Both the position numbers and the translations under genes were made by a program. A stretch of 64,000 bases of DNA from DAOTXN01 sp034435435 (GTDB taxonomy: Bacteria > Chloroflexota > Anaerolineae > S140-20), in the NCBI GenBank assembly GCA_034435435.1, contig DAOTXN010000111.1, forward strand, positions 1 to 64,000, written 5' to 3'. Below, piece after piece: positions 8,724 to 18,196 of this stretch. The notes beneath the pieces were generated by a model. That model did no database searches. It saw only the letters and a program-made list of their open reading frames with translations, and had not been told where the DNA came from. The stretch's first letter is position 1; each line of letters starts with the position of its first letter.

Positions 8724-10733
8724 CTACGGCGTGACGATAATGGGGCCAAGCTCGATCCACTCGCCCATTGTTTGTCCGCCTGTCTCATCCAACACCGGCA
8801 CATTTTGCAACGCAGGATAAGCATACATTCCCACTCGCAGTGTGTATGCGCCCGCTTGAGCGTCGGCGGGAATCGGAATCTGGAACCAGTTCAAAATGGT
8901 ATCCCCGGATCGCCAATACGCAGGTAAGACGCTGGGACCGTCTTGCTGGCTCTGAAATTCACCCGCCGCACTCGTCAAATGATTGAACCAATGATAATAG
9001 GTATCCTCGGTTGGCGTGCGAGTGGGTTGCCAGACCAACGTCCAATTGAGCACAGCGCCGGGTCGGGCCTCCCCCTCTACCACATAACCGATCAATCGGA
9101 CGCCGTTGGCCCACGTCGGCGAAGGCTCAATGGAGTTCAACGCTGGCAACGTGGGCCGCCCACCCGGCCAGCGGTAAAAGCGATACGAGCGCAGTCCTTC
9201 GCGCAATGGAATGCGTTCCTCCGTTAGCTCGTCGGTAAGCGTGGCCAGCAACGTTTCGCCAGGCGACATATCAAAAGTCGCCCAATAGACGGCCGGAGTG
9301 GCCGGAAAGATCAGCGCGGTGCGAATGTCCGTCGCGCGATGGGGATACGCGTACAACAGCACATCGGCGACGGCCGGCATTTCGTACATACGCGGCTCAT
9401 CTCCCTCGGAGAGCAGAATGACCTCGGCGCTGCCCATTTCACGTCCGAGCCGGGTGGCCGTCCGTGCGGCCTGAACTGAATAGCTCACCGGCGTGCCATA
9501 TCCCCGCCGGGTATCGTGGGTTTCGACAAAGCGCAGCAATGCCGTGATCTCGTAGGTCTGAACGACGGCAATGACGCCTACCAACACGAGCAGGAGCCTG
9601 TGTACGCTAACTCCAAACCGTTCTGGCAGTCGCCGGGTCTGGGCGACGAGCCAACCGACAAGCATAAAAGGGACCGGAAAGACCGTGGTAAAATAGTGCG
9701 GGGCAATCGGCACGCCGTGGCGGGTTTGAAACAAGGCAGGCATCACCAACCAGGTGGTCAGCATCAACAGGATGGCTGCGTGGTCCGAAAGACCCTGGCG
9801 AGCGCCATTTCGGCGCAATTCGCGGAACACCACGCCTAGTGCCAATCCGCCTGCCCCAAAAGCCAGAGCGCCTGCTAAGCTAAAAACCCAACGCCAGTTG
9901 GGTGTGGCTGCAACGAATTCAGGATAGCGGTCCGGTCCGGTCACCCAGTGCAGGTCCATACCGGTAGAGATGACCCACGTCGCGTAAAATGCGTCGGCGT
10001 CTACCGAGGCCGGCTGTTCCATCAATTCTGTGAAACGGTGTACGTTGCGCCACCCGCGTCGGGCGTCGGTGACAAAGTAGGGCGCGAAGGTGGAAGCGGT
10101 CAGCAGCCCGGCGGCAAGCATCAATCGCCAGTCGAGTCTACGCCAAAAGCACAATGCCCACAAGCCGCCCAGCGGGATAAAAGCCAGCGCCGAAAAATGG
10201 ATCTGGGCCAACAGCGCCAGGCACAGACCGTAGGCCAACAGAACCCAGCGCCTTCGTTTGACAAACACACGCCAGCCGGTCCACACAAAAAGCAGGGTAA
10301 AAGGGGCCAGCAGCTCGACTTGCCAGATCTTGCGCGAGTAGATCACGGCCCAAGGCGCGACAGCAAACAGCAAAGCGGCCACACATGCCGCTAAACGCCC
10401 AAACCAGAGGCGGGTAAGGAGATAGCACCCCAATACGGCCAGCACGTTGAGCAATGCGATATAGCCGGTGGCAAAGATGGGGCTAAGGGAAAGGGCGTAT
10501 GGTAACGCCAGGATCCAATTGGTGACGGCAAATGAATCGAGCTTGGTGGAAGAGAGTGGGCCAATCCAATCGAAGTGACCCTCCCGCGCCAGTGCGATAG
10601 CCCACTTGGAGATCTCGGCCTGGTCCCATATAAACTCGATTTTATCAAGATGCCCAAATCGCAGCCAGACCGCCAGGATCAGGATGAAAACGAGCAGACC
10701 CAGCTCTGCGATGTGCTCTCTGGCAGATGGCAT
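8724..10733 (-). CDS. GT39-like membrane glycosyltransferase with one C-terminal module
   Basis: A 669-residue polytopic protein. After the first helix (9-26) comes the acidic loop IEFIWDQAEISKWA with D and E spaced as in GT-C enzymes. Further on are GRLAACVAALLFAVAPWAV-type helices and SRKIWQVEL, typical of the ArnT/PMT-like group. Residues about 550-669 form one beta-sandwich module ending in VGMYAYPALQNVPV. It appears to be the first gene of the 3062-10733 minus-strand run; the 147 bp in front of it contain a palindromic repeat. Confidence 0.83.
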   Translation of the reverse strand: MPSAREHIAELGLLVFILILAVWLRFGHLDKIEFIWDQAEISKWAIALAREGHFDWIGPLSSTKLDSFAVTNWILALPYALSLSPIFATGYIALLNVLAVLGCYLLTRLWFGRLAACVAALLFAVAPWAVIYSRKIWQVELLAPFTLLFVWTGWRVFVKRRRWVLLAYGLCLALLAQIHFSALAFIPLGGLWALCFWRRLDWRLMLAAGLLTASTFAPYFVTDARRGWRNVHRFTELMEQPASVDADAFYATWVISTGMDLHWVTGPDRYPEFVAATPNWRWVFSLAGALAFGAGGLALGVVFRELRRNGARQGLSDHAAILLMLTTWLVMPALFQTRHGVPIAPHYFTTVFPVPFMLVGWLVAQTRRLPERFGVSVHRLLLVLVGVIAVVQTYEITALLRFVETHDTRRGYGTPVSYSVQAARTATRLGREMGSAEVILLSEGDEPRMYEMPAVADVLLYAYPHRATDIRTALIFPATPAVYWATFDMSPGETLLATLTDELTEERIPLREGLRSYRFYRWPGGRPTLPALNSIEPSPTWANGVRLIGYVVEGEARPGAVLNWTLVWQPTRTPTEDTYYHWFNHLTSAAGEFQSQQDGPSVLPAYWRSGDTILNWFQIPIPADAQAGAYTLRVGMYAYPALQNVPVLDETGGQTMGEWIELGPIIVTP

Positions 10734-10756
10734 ATTCTGTCCACATTTCCGGTCTT

Positions 10757-10843
10757 GTCATTGCGAGCCCCGTGGGGGCGAAGCAATCTCCCGTCTATGA
10801 TAGCCACGAAACAGGAGATTGCTTCGCTGCGCTCGCAATGACA
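10757..10843. repeat. REP-like palindromic element
   Basis: The left arm reads GTCATTGCGAG then GAAGCAATCTCC, and the right arm is the reverse complement (GGAGATTGCTTCG then CTCGCAATGAC), separated by about 18 bp. This word pair is a dispersed palindrome I know from many unrelated bacterial genomes. It lies between the starts and ends of two minus-strand genes and could form a stable RNA hairpin. Confidence 0.7.
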
Positions 10844-10880
10844 TGCCCCATTTTCTTAACTTTATGACATTGAACGAGCG

Positions 10881-12881
10881 TCAGGGTTGGCACGCAGCGT
10901 TGGGAGTGACCTTAAAGTAGTCGTAACGGATGTCAATGGGGCTGACCTCGTATTCGCCGCCGACCACGCCGACCCGGGTTGTATTGCCCAGACCAGGCAT
11001 TTGGTAACTGCCAACATCAACGCCGCCGACGTAGGCGTGAATCCAATCCCCGTTGACGCTGACCTGCAAGAGATTCCAACCGCCCCAGGTCGTGCCTTCG
11101 TTGCCTTGGGCAATGACGCCTGCCTGATACGCACAGCCTTGCTTGGGGAACGTATATTCGTGATTGCGCGTGATATGCCAGCCCAGTTGATTAAAGCCAG
11201 AACCCAGGCAAAGGATGTACAGATCGGTGTTAGCTTCGTTGGCCCCAAAGATGAGACCAGCGTTGGCCCACCAGCCTGTGGTCTCAAACCGGACTTTAGT
11301 TTCGACACAATACGTATTCGAGGGAGGGCGATAGGAAGCCAGCGCATCGGGCTGATAGAACCAGAGCGGGGCCGGCAAGGGATCCACCTTCAGGCGATAC
11401 TCACCGGACGAGGTAAGGTATCCTCGGTACCAGTACGAGTCCCATTTGTTCTTTTCGTAGTAAATCAGACCTTTATCGTCTGGCCAACCGGTGCCGGTGC
11501 TGGTAAAGTTGTCCAGGAAAATGACCTCTACAGATTTGACCGCACTCCACGGCCCTGCGCCCCAGCAGTCGTCGTCATCCGCGCGCACCCGGTAATACAG
11601 GGTGCCATAGGCTGCGCCGCCTGAAATCAGCTGCGACGTGCCAGTGACCGTCCATTCGCGTGTGAGCAGGGTAAAGTTGGCGTCGCCGGCCTCTTGGAGC
11701 ACATAATGGTCCACGGCGACCCCCGCCGCCGGCGCGCTGACGGCCGACCACGTGACGGTGTATGAGCTGCTCGCGTCGGGCTGTGGAATGTCGTTCAAGA
11801 CGGGCGGGTCGGGCGGCGAGGCCACGCCCTGTTCCACGTTACTCCACGGGCCGACGCCCCATGCGTCAGTTTTATCCACACGCACGCGATAATAGTAGGC
11901 GCAATAGGCGTCGCTGATGGCCTGCGAGGTCAGCGTGGTCGTCCACACCTGGTCGGCGCTGATAAAATCGCTGCTGCGGGCCTGTTGCAAGACATAGTGA
12001 TCCAGATCGGCTTCGACGGCCTGCCAGGAGACGGTATACGCACGATTGTCCGGCGCTGGGATGGGGTTCAAAACCGGGACCGGGGGATAGTTGCGCACCG
12101 CCAGGGGCAGGAAAACCTTGTAGCCGCTTTGCAACCGCAGCGTCACGTTGTCTACAAAGGCGCCCTGCCCAACCCGGCCATCGCCGTCGCTGATAAAATG
12201 AAATGCGAGCCAGAGGTATGGCGTCCCACCGGGCACGCGTGAGAGTTGAATGTAGGGCTTGAGAGAAAGAGTGGCGCTAAGCCAGTCTCCAGTGGAGCCG
12301 GACACATAAGTGCCCTGGCACTCTTGCAGATTGTTGACGTCCATCAACACGCACCAGCTCAACCAATCGCCGCCTGTGGGGGCTGCGCTGGCGTTCAGGG
12401 TGCGGAAGAAGCCAGCGCCGCCGGCCGTGCCGGTGGGAGTGTCGAGCCACCAGTCAAAGGTCAGCTCGCCGTCGAGTACAGTCGCCACGTTCAATGGGCC
12501 GTAGATCAGCCACGAGTCTACGTTGTCCACGTAGGTGCTGACTCCGGCGGTGAGGCTGATGCCATCTGCTCCACCTCCTACCGACCAGACCGCGCTGAGG
12601 GGTTGAGCGTAGGTCAATTCGCCGGTGCGGGTAAAGGAACGCACGCTCCACAAATATTCGCCGCCGTCGGCGCTGCTGGTGTCGGTCACGGTCCAAGCGT
12701 CGGACAATGGGCCGTCAAAGTCTTCGGCCAGCACGGTTTCCCAGCTCGGCCCGCCTTGCTGGTGGGGTTTGGCTAGGGAAGGAAATCCCAACGTCACGCC
12801 GCCGGCCAGCGCCGACAGGCCGACGATCAACAGCCAGCGCCTCCAACAGAGGGGCTGTGAGTTTTTGCTTTGCTCGTTCAT
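10881..12881 (-). CDS. Secreted protein with two FnIII-like domains and a C-terminal concanavalin-like domain
   Basis: A 666-residue exported protein. A signal peptide is clear (basic start, helix about 14-33 ending before SLAKPHQ). Residues 45-250 are a beta-rich domain of jelly-roll character, then comes the motif KVFLPLAVRN near 258, which I often see in Chloroflexota surface proteins. Two FnIII-like repeats follow (each with YTVTWSAV- or YTVSWQAV-type strands, DHYVLQ, and YYRVRADD or YYRVRVDK). Residues about 455-660 resemble LamG/DUF1080-type carbohydrate-binding folds. No catalytic motif is evident. A GGGAGG ribosome site precedes the ATG. Cell-surface adhesion or glycan binding is inferred. 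Confidence 0.75.
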   Translation of the reverse strand: MNEQSKNSQPLCWRRWLLIVGLSALAGGVTLGFPSLAKPHQQGGPSWETVLAEDFDGPLSDAWTVTDTSSADGGEYLWSVRSFTRTGELTYAQPLSAVWSVGGGADGISLTAGVSTYVDNVDSWLIYGPLNVATVLDGELTFDWWLDTPTGTAGGAGFFRTLNASAAPTGGDWLSWCVLMDVNNLQECQGTYVSGSTGDWLSATLSLKPYIQLSRVPGGTPYLWLAFHFISDGDGRVGQGAFVDNVTLRLQSGYKVFLPLAVRNYPPVPVLNPIPAPDNRAYTVSWQAVEADLDHYVLQQARSSDFISADQVWTTTLTSQAISDAYCAYYYRVRVDKTDAWGVGPWSNVEQGVASPPDPPVLNDIPQPDASSSYTVTWSAVSAPAAGVAVDHYVLQEAGDANFTLLTREWTVTGTSQLISGGAAYGTLYYRVRADDDDCWGAGPWSAVKSVEVIFLDNFTSTGTGWPDDKGLIYYEKNKWDSYWYRGYLTSSGEYRLKVDPLPAPLWFYQPDALASYRPPSNTYCVETKVRFETTGWWANAGLIFGANEANTDLYILCLGSGFNQLGWHITRNHEYTFPKQGCAYQAGVIAQGNEGTTWGGWNLLQVSVNGDWIHAYVGGVDVGSYQMPGLGNTTRVGVVGGEYEVSPIDIRYDYFKVTPNAACQP

Positions 12882-13034
12882 AGAACCTCCCGTGTATGTT
12901 CGGCGTGGTTGCGCCTGAAAAGCAAGCGCAACCCCTTCGGACTGCCCGTGCTCCCACAGGGTAAATAAGCCTCAGGGCAAGGCCGGCGGGCAATTGTACC
13001 ATTGCCTCCGACCAGTGTCAAATATCGGCGTGCG

Positions 13035-15080
13035 TCATTCCGGGACCGGGAAGACGATATGGTCCGATCCGGTGAGGTCTGTTTCGCTGCGAGCCAACCA
13101 ACGCTCACCGTTGAAGGGATCGTACAGGCCCATCTCCACTGTGTAAGAACCAGGGAGGGGTTGCGCCGGCCAAGCGAAATGGTGTATCTGGATAAAGCGG
13201 TCGCCGGGGCGCAAGGTGAGCGGGTCTACCCACAGACCGTCGTCGCCCGCGACCAGCGTCCCATCGGCGGCCAAGAGATGGGCAAAAACCGCCAGACGCG
13301 GTCCGGCATAGATGCCCGGCGGCGGGGGATTCGCCACTAGGGGCATGGGCGGCAGTTGCAATGGAGCGGCGACCATCCAATAGGTGAGGAGAGTCATCTC
13401 CTGGCCTGGCTCCGGCGGGGGCAGCGCTTCCCAGACGACGGCGACCAGGTCTAAGCCGTTGTCGAATTGCGCCAGCGGTGCGTTCTGCCATTCGGCTCGA
13501 GTTGCCAGCCGATAAGTGGTCAATGTGGGACGGGGATGACCAGGATCGGTCGGGTTGTCTTGACGCAACAACCGTTCAATAGAAGGCGCGGGCGGCGGAT
13601 ACGACGGGAGCAGCACTGCGCCCGGCTCTAGGCCGGTCGGGTAGAGTAGCGCCCGCTGGGGATTAAAGAGTCGCAGGGTCAGGTCGTCTCGCTGCACGTC
13701 CACGTCCAGCGCCAAGCGGTCCCAGGGACCCATCAGCAGGCTGCCCACTGCCCAGTCGCGGCTTTCGGATTGCTCATCCAGGTAGCGCGCGGCGTCTCGA
13801 TAGTCTGCCCGATACAGAAAGCGCACATAACTGAGCCGGGGCCAGCGCACAAAATAGTCCCGCAGGTCGCGGTAGGCCGTGGGGAGCAGGAACACCAGCG
13901 CCGCCGCGACCCACAAAGGCGCTTGAGTCGTGAGCTTGAATCGCGTTTGCAGCCAGCGATAACCTTCGGTAAGCGCCAGCGCCGGCAAGAGATAGGCCAG
14001 GGGTTGGATCAAGATCGAATGGCTGAGGCTGGCCGGGGGCACGCTGAGTACGGTGGGTGACAGTCCCGCGCCCAGCCATAAAAGCAGAAAAAAGTAGCGC
14101 GGGGTGCGCCAGCGCCACATGCAGATCAGCACCCCGGCCCAAAACAACGCGCCGTCCACCAGGTTAAACACAGGTCGGTCGGGAATGTTGTACAGCGCCT
14201 CGGGGTCGCCGGTGGCGTGGAACATCCCTAGCGTCAGCCAGATGTTTTCCAGCAGTGGATCGGGGTCGCCGTCGCGCAGCGCCCGGATGGGGCGAGCCAA
14301 CTCGACCAATCGGGCGTCTGCGCCAATGCCTTGCGCGGCTGCCTCACTGGCGCCGTGTGCGATAGCACTGGCTAATGGCAGCGCCAGAACCAAGACAACG
14401 ATGAGCGCCAGCGCCAGGGCGCGCCAGGTGCGTCGAAACACGTCTCGGTGAAAAAGAACCAGGTAGAGCGCCATAATTGCGACCAGGGCCGGCAACACAC
14501 GACTGGCAGGATAGGTGTACAGGCTCGCTCCGAGCGCGAGACCCGCCAGAAAAGCTGGCCGGATAGCAGATCGCGCTGGCGGCCGGTCTGAGAGAAGCCG
14601 CCACAGCAGATAAAATGCAGCCAGGGTCAGGAGGGGCAGGGAGATCTGCCGCAGAGCGAAGCGACTGTACATCAATGACCAAAAGGAGGTGGACAGCGCC
14701 AGCGCGGCCAGGGTTGCCGGGAGGAAGCCAAAGAGACGCTGCGTTAGCTTGAAGGTCAGCGGGACGGCCAGTGTACCGCACCAGACTGCCAGCAGGTGGC
14801 CGCTCAACACATTGTAGCCCAGCACAGCGTGCAGGCCGGCGTTAAGGTAGTGATAGAGTGGCTCGTGACCGGAGGCGCCGGTAAAGTAGAGCGGAAAATG
14901 CCCGTTGAAAAGCTCGCCGGAGAGGGTGTGGATGTGGATCAGCTCGTCGTCGCGCCAGCCCGGCGGCGCGCTCTCCAGGGCGACCAGGCGCAGCCCCCAG
15001 GCGACCAGCGTCAAAGCCAGAGGAGATACGGCGCGGACGCGACGTCGCATAGATGAACACGAATGGGGATAATCGCTCAC
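13035..15080 (-). CDS. GT39-like membrane glycosyltransferase
   Basis: About 681 residues with the GT-C layout: first helix, then the acidic loop WRDDELIHIHTL, the GHEPLYHY motif in place of HPPLY, and roughly ten helices up to residue 420. The C-terminal 180 residues contain one beta-sandwich module ending in MGLYDPFNGERWL. The start is ambiguous: I chose GTG 15080 because it overlaps the stop of the upstream gene as GTGA and has GGAAG ten bases before it; ATG 15110 and ATG 15050 are alternatives. It is coupled to the next GT39-like gene. Confidence 0.83.
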   Translation of the reverse strand: MSDYPHSCSSMRRRVRAVSPLALTLVAWGLRLVALESAPPGWRDDELIHIHTLSGELFNGHFPLYFTGASGHEPLYHYLNAGLHAVLGYNVLSGHLLAVWCGTLAVPLTFKLTQRLFGFLPATLAALALSTSFWSLMYSRFALRQISLPLLTLAAFYLLWRLLSDRPPARSAIRPAFLAGLALGASLYTYPASRVLPALVAIMALYLVLFHRDVFRRTWRALALALIVVLVLALPLASAIAHGASEAAAQGIGADARLVELARPIRALRDGDPDPLLENIWLTLGMFHATGDPEALYNIPDRPVFNLVDGALFWAGVLICMWRWRTPRYFFLLLWLGAGLSPTVLSVPPASLSHSILIQPLAYLLPALALTEGYRWLQTRFKLTTQAPLWVAAALVFLLPTAYRDLRDYFVRWPRLSYVRFLYRADYRDAARYLDEQSESRDWAVGSLLMGPWDRLALDVDVQRDDLTLRLFNPQRALLYPTGLEPGAVLLPSYPPPAPSIERLLRQDNPTDPGHPRPTLTTYRLATRAEWQNAPLAQFDNGLDLVAVVWEALPPPEPGQEMTLLTYWMVAAPLQLPPMPLVANPPPPGIYAGPRLAVFAHLLAADGTLVAGDDGLWVDPLTLRPGDRFIQIHHFAWPAQPLPGSYTVEMGLYDPFNGERWLARSETDLTGSDHIVFPVPE

Positions 15081-17092
15081 GGCGCTTTTACTTCCACAGG
15101 TTGGAGCCATACGTGATCGCTCGTTACCTCATTGCCGGCCAGCGCCGGCAGCCGGATCAAGTCGGGTTGGGTATAAATGCCTACTTCCAAGGGGTAGACT
15201 CCAGCGCTCAAGACAGAGTCGGGTGTGAAGCGGTGGATTTGGAGAAAGCGATCTCCGGATTGCCAGTTCCAGGCTGGTACATCCAGACGGTCTTCCTGGC
15301 CGACCACCTGGCCCTCTGGCGTCAGCAAGTGCGCAAACACCGCCGCTGAACGACCATAGTGTTGCGGCGACACAGGCCCCAGCGCCGTGGGGTCCATAAT
15401 TTGCCACGCCGTGATCAGCGTCACCGTCTCTCCGGGCCGAATGACCGGCGTCGGCAGAAAATAGCCGAGCAATGCCACGGCGCGCCCGAAATTGATGGGC
15501 GGCGTCAGGGAATGCCCATCTGAGGCCAGTTGTTCGGTCACTCTCTGCCAGCTCGCTTGGGGAGACCAGGTCCATACGTCAAAGTAGGGGTCAACGTCTT
15601 CCGGGTGGACAACAATGCGTTGGCCCGAAGCTGGCGGCAGCCACTGGGCAAACGCTGCGTCTAGTGGGGCGTTGGTTGGGAGAATCATTACGGTTGTGTC
15701 TGCCGCCGGGAACAAGAGGGCGCGCCGGGCGTCGAACCAGCGCAGCGTCAAGTCGTCTCGCTGTACGCGAAGATCAGCGATAAAGGGGTCGTGGGGCAGA
15801 TCGGGAAAGGGGGACGAGATAGCCGCCACGTCGCCTAGAGTTGTCGCGTTGAGATAATCGGTCACGGCGGCCAGGTTGTGGAAATAGGCCGCCCGCACTT
15901 GAGGCGACTGTCCCCAACGCTCAAAGTAATCGCGGTAGGTGCGGATCGCCGTCCAACTCACCAGAGCGACGAAAAGCGCAGCGACGATATATCCGACGTT
16001 CGTTCCGTAACGCCGACCGAGCCAACGCACCGTTTCTACGGCCATGAGAGCGGGCGGCGCAAATACGACGAATTGCATGCCCATACTGTGGAGTGTGCTG
16101 TTCCACGCCCCAACGACCATTGAGGGTAGCAGTCCTGTGGCAATCCAGAGCAGGGTAAAAGCAGGGGCCGGCTGGCGCCAGCGCTTTACACATAAAAACA
16201 ATCCACCGTAAAAGAGCAGCCCTGTCGGCCAATCAAAGATGGGCCGTCCGGGAGGGTTATAGGTGATGAAAGGATCGCCGCGGAACGTGAACGTGCCCAG
16301 GGTTTCGATAGTCTTGTCCAAGAGCGGGCGGGGGTGGCCGGCGGCCAGCGCCTTTAACGTCGTGGAAAGGGTACCAGAGCGTTGCCAGGCGGCCGGGTCG
16401 AGCAGGTGGGGCGCGGCCAGCGCCATCCCCAACGCCAATGCGCCGACGAACCAGCCGCCACGCTCCCGCATGCGGGGTCGGTCGGTGAGCAGGAGGTAAA
16501 AGACAAACGCGAACAAGGCGGCGCTGGTCGCGCGAGCCACTTCATAGGCCCATAAGGAACCGGCCAGGAGCAGAGCAAAGCCCAGCCAACCCCACCAGCG
16601 TCTGCGGGGCGGATGCTGGTCAAAGAGGGCCAGCCACAGACACCAGACCGCGCCGGTGAACAGGGCCGGAGCCGGTTGTGGGTTGAGTGCAAAGCGCGAA
16701 GTGGCGACCGGCCAAAACGTGACGGCAGCCAGCGCCGTCGCTCCCAACGCAGTGGGCGCGTCAAAGGCCCTGCGTGTCCACACATAGCCAAACACGAGCA
16801 TCAGCAGGCCAAAGCAAGCCGAATGAAGGCGCAAGGCCAGGTCGGTGGGACCAAAAAGAGCCATAAAGAGCGCCCCGGAGTACATGGTAAAGGCTTCATT
16901 CGCATAGCCATAAGGCGCTTTGATTTGAGAGGGGGTACCTCGATAGACAGCGGCGACGAAATAGCCGGTATCGGCCTCGTCGTGCGTCAAACCCGGAGGA
17001 ACCCGGTCGAGTTGCCACAAGCGCAGCCAGCCGGCCAGAAGCAGGATAAGCATCAGCAGCAGTAGCTCGGTTCGCCTGCTCATCGCCGACAT
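15077..17092 (-). CDS. GT39-like membrane glycosyltransferase
   Basis: About 671 residues. The acidic loop is PPGLTHDEADTGYFV and, instead of HPPLY, the next loop has APYGYANEAFTMY, the variant seen in many Chloroflexota members of this family. About ten membrane segments are followed by a soluble C-terminal region with one beta-sandwich module (VFAHLLTPEG, then VGIYTQPDLIRLP). The ATG at 17092 avoids overlap with the upstream SH3 gene (stop at 17124); 17083 is another candidate. It resembles its downstream neighbour throughout and is likely a diverged tandem duplicate. Confidence 0.83.
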   Translation of the reverse strand: MSAMSRRTELLLLMLILLLAGWLRLWQLDRVPPGLTHDEADTGYFVAAVYRGTPSQIKAPYGYANEAFTMYSGALFMALFGPTDLALRLHSACFGLLMLVFGYVWTRRAFDAPTALGATALAAVTFWPVATSRFALNPQPAPALFTGAVWCLWLALFDQHPPRRRWWGWLGFALLLAGSLWAYEVARATSAALFAFVFYLLLTDRPRMRERGGWFVGALALGMALAAPHLLDPAAWQRSGTLSTTLKALAAGHPRPLLDKTIETLGTFTFRGDPFITYNPPGRPIFDWPTGLLFYGGLFLCVKRWRQPAPAFTLLWIATGLLPSMVVGAWNSTLHSMGMQFVVFAPPALMAVETVRWLGRRYGTNVGYIVAALFVALVSWTAIRTYRDYFERWGQSPQVRAAYFHNLAAVTDYLNATTLGDVAAISSPFPDLPHDPFIADLRVQRDDLTLRWFDARRALLFPAADTTVMILPTNAPLDAAFAQWLPPASGQRIVVHPEDVDPYFDVWTWSPQASWQRVTEQLASDGHSLTPPINFGRAVALLGYFLPTPVIRPGETVTLITAWQIMDPTALGPVSPQHYGRSAAVFAHLLTPEGQVVGQEDRLDVPAWNWQSGDRFLQIHRFTPDSVLSAGVYPLEVGIYTQPDLIRLPALAGNEVTSDHVWLQPVEVKAP

Positions 17093-17123
17093 GGCTTGGC
17101 GTCTATTTCCCTGCGCAACGGTG

Positions 17124-18080
17124 TTATTGGACCACAATCTCGACCGGGCCGGCCAGGTTGACGCACACGCCATCCGTGAAGCAGATACGCAGGTATAGGT
17201 GGTACGCGCCGGCGGCCGTGATGTGGTGAGCGTACAGGTGGTCCCGATGGATGAATTGCGGGCCCGGCTGAATCGCCGAATTGGTCCAGCTCATTTGGAA
17301 CTGATTGTTCTCCTGAATCCAGGTGCCTAGGGCGTTAAACCCCACCGAGGCGCCAGACTTGTTGGTGATCCACATGTTGAACCAGATATCGGCGCCAAGT
17401 GGGTAAGGGCCGGGCGCGCCTTCGACCTGGTACCCATCTACGACCAGACCGCGAGTGTCCGCAGCCGGCGGCGGAGTGGGCGTGGCTGTTGCGGGTGCGG
17501 CGGTGGGAACCGCTGTCGCCGGAGGCAACGTCGGCGCGGGCGGCGGTTGCACTTCGGGCACGCCCTCGGCGTTGGCGACGGTCACGATGTCGCCCAAGAC
17601 CCATCCCGCTGCGTTGTTATAAGAAATCTGCCACCAATTCCCATAGCGCGCGGTCACGGGGGCCTGCGCGCCTGGATCTAGCGCCCCCAAAAGCGAGTAA
17701 TTGGTACCTGGCCCAGTGCGTACGTTTACACCCTGGGCGCCGGCCGTGATGCTGGGGGGCGCGGTAGGAGTGGGTTGTGGCGCTTGGGTGGGGGAGGCTT
17801 CAACAAGCGGGGCCAGGGTCGGCGCTGGCGCTGCGGTCGCCGCGACAGGGGGGACGGTCGGCGTGAACGGCGATAGCGTGGCCGTTGGACGGGTGAGCGA
17901 CTCGGCCAGCGCCACGACTGCTGTGGCGGTGAGGTCAGGCGCTTGAGACTTGTCGCCGTCCGACGGGCGCAGGAAACCAAACCACACCAGGATCATGCCA
18001 AAAACGATTGATAATATCCAGCCAAGAATGACGAGCCAATGCCGGCCCAGTCCAGACCGGGAATCAAAATTCCTGTTCAT
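17124..18080 (-). CDS. Membrane-anchored SH3-domain protein
   Basis: A 318-residue protein with a single N-terminal membrane anchor (about 14-36), a Pro/Thr/Ala-rich linker (50-108), a bacterial SH3 domain (about 110-172; motif GVNVRTGPGTNYSLLG, then WWQISY and AAGWV), a second Pro/Ala linker and a C-terminal beta-rich domain of about 105 residues (NMWITNKSGASVGFNALG onward). The C-terminal part looks like an Ig-like domain, of the type sometimes called next-to-BRCA1-like; that assignment is weak. The SH3 fold in exported bacterial proteins usually binds peptidoglycan or cell-wall material. It is the first gene of the minus-strand run after the groEL terminator. Confidence 0.75.
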   Translation of the reverse strand: MNRNFDSRSGLGRHWLVILGWILSIVFGMILVWFGFLRPSDGDKSQAPDLTATAVVALAESLTRPTATLSPFTPTVPPVAATAAPAPTLAPLVEASPTQAPQPTPTAPPSITAGAQGVNVRTGPGTNYSLLGALDPGAQAPVTARYGNWWQISYNNAAGWVLGDIVTVANAEGVPEVQPPPAPTLPPATAVPTAAPATATPTPPPAADTRGLVVDGYQVEGAPGPYPLGADIWFNMWITNKSGASVGFNALGTWIQENNQFQMSWTNSAIQPGPQFIHRDHLYAHHITAAGAYHLYLRICFTDGVCVNLAGPVEIVVQ

Positions 18081-18145
18081 GCCTTACTCCCAAAGCGTTG
18101 TCACGAATTGAGCCCATCATACCATGTTTTCCGCGCCGGGCAAAT

Positions 18146-18179
18146 AAAAACCCCGGTTTCTCCGGGAAACCGGGGTTTT
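18146..18179 (-). terminator. Intrinsic terminator after groEL
   Basis: A strong hairpin with the arm AAAACCCCGGTTT and its complement, loop of about seven bases, followed on the minus strand by TTTTTATTTG. It lies 17 bp past the groEL stop and separates groESL from the SH3 gene. Confidence 0.85.
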
Positions 18180-18196
18180 GCAAGGTGTTAATCGAT

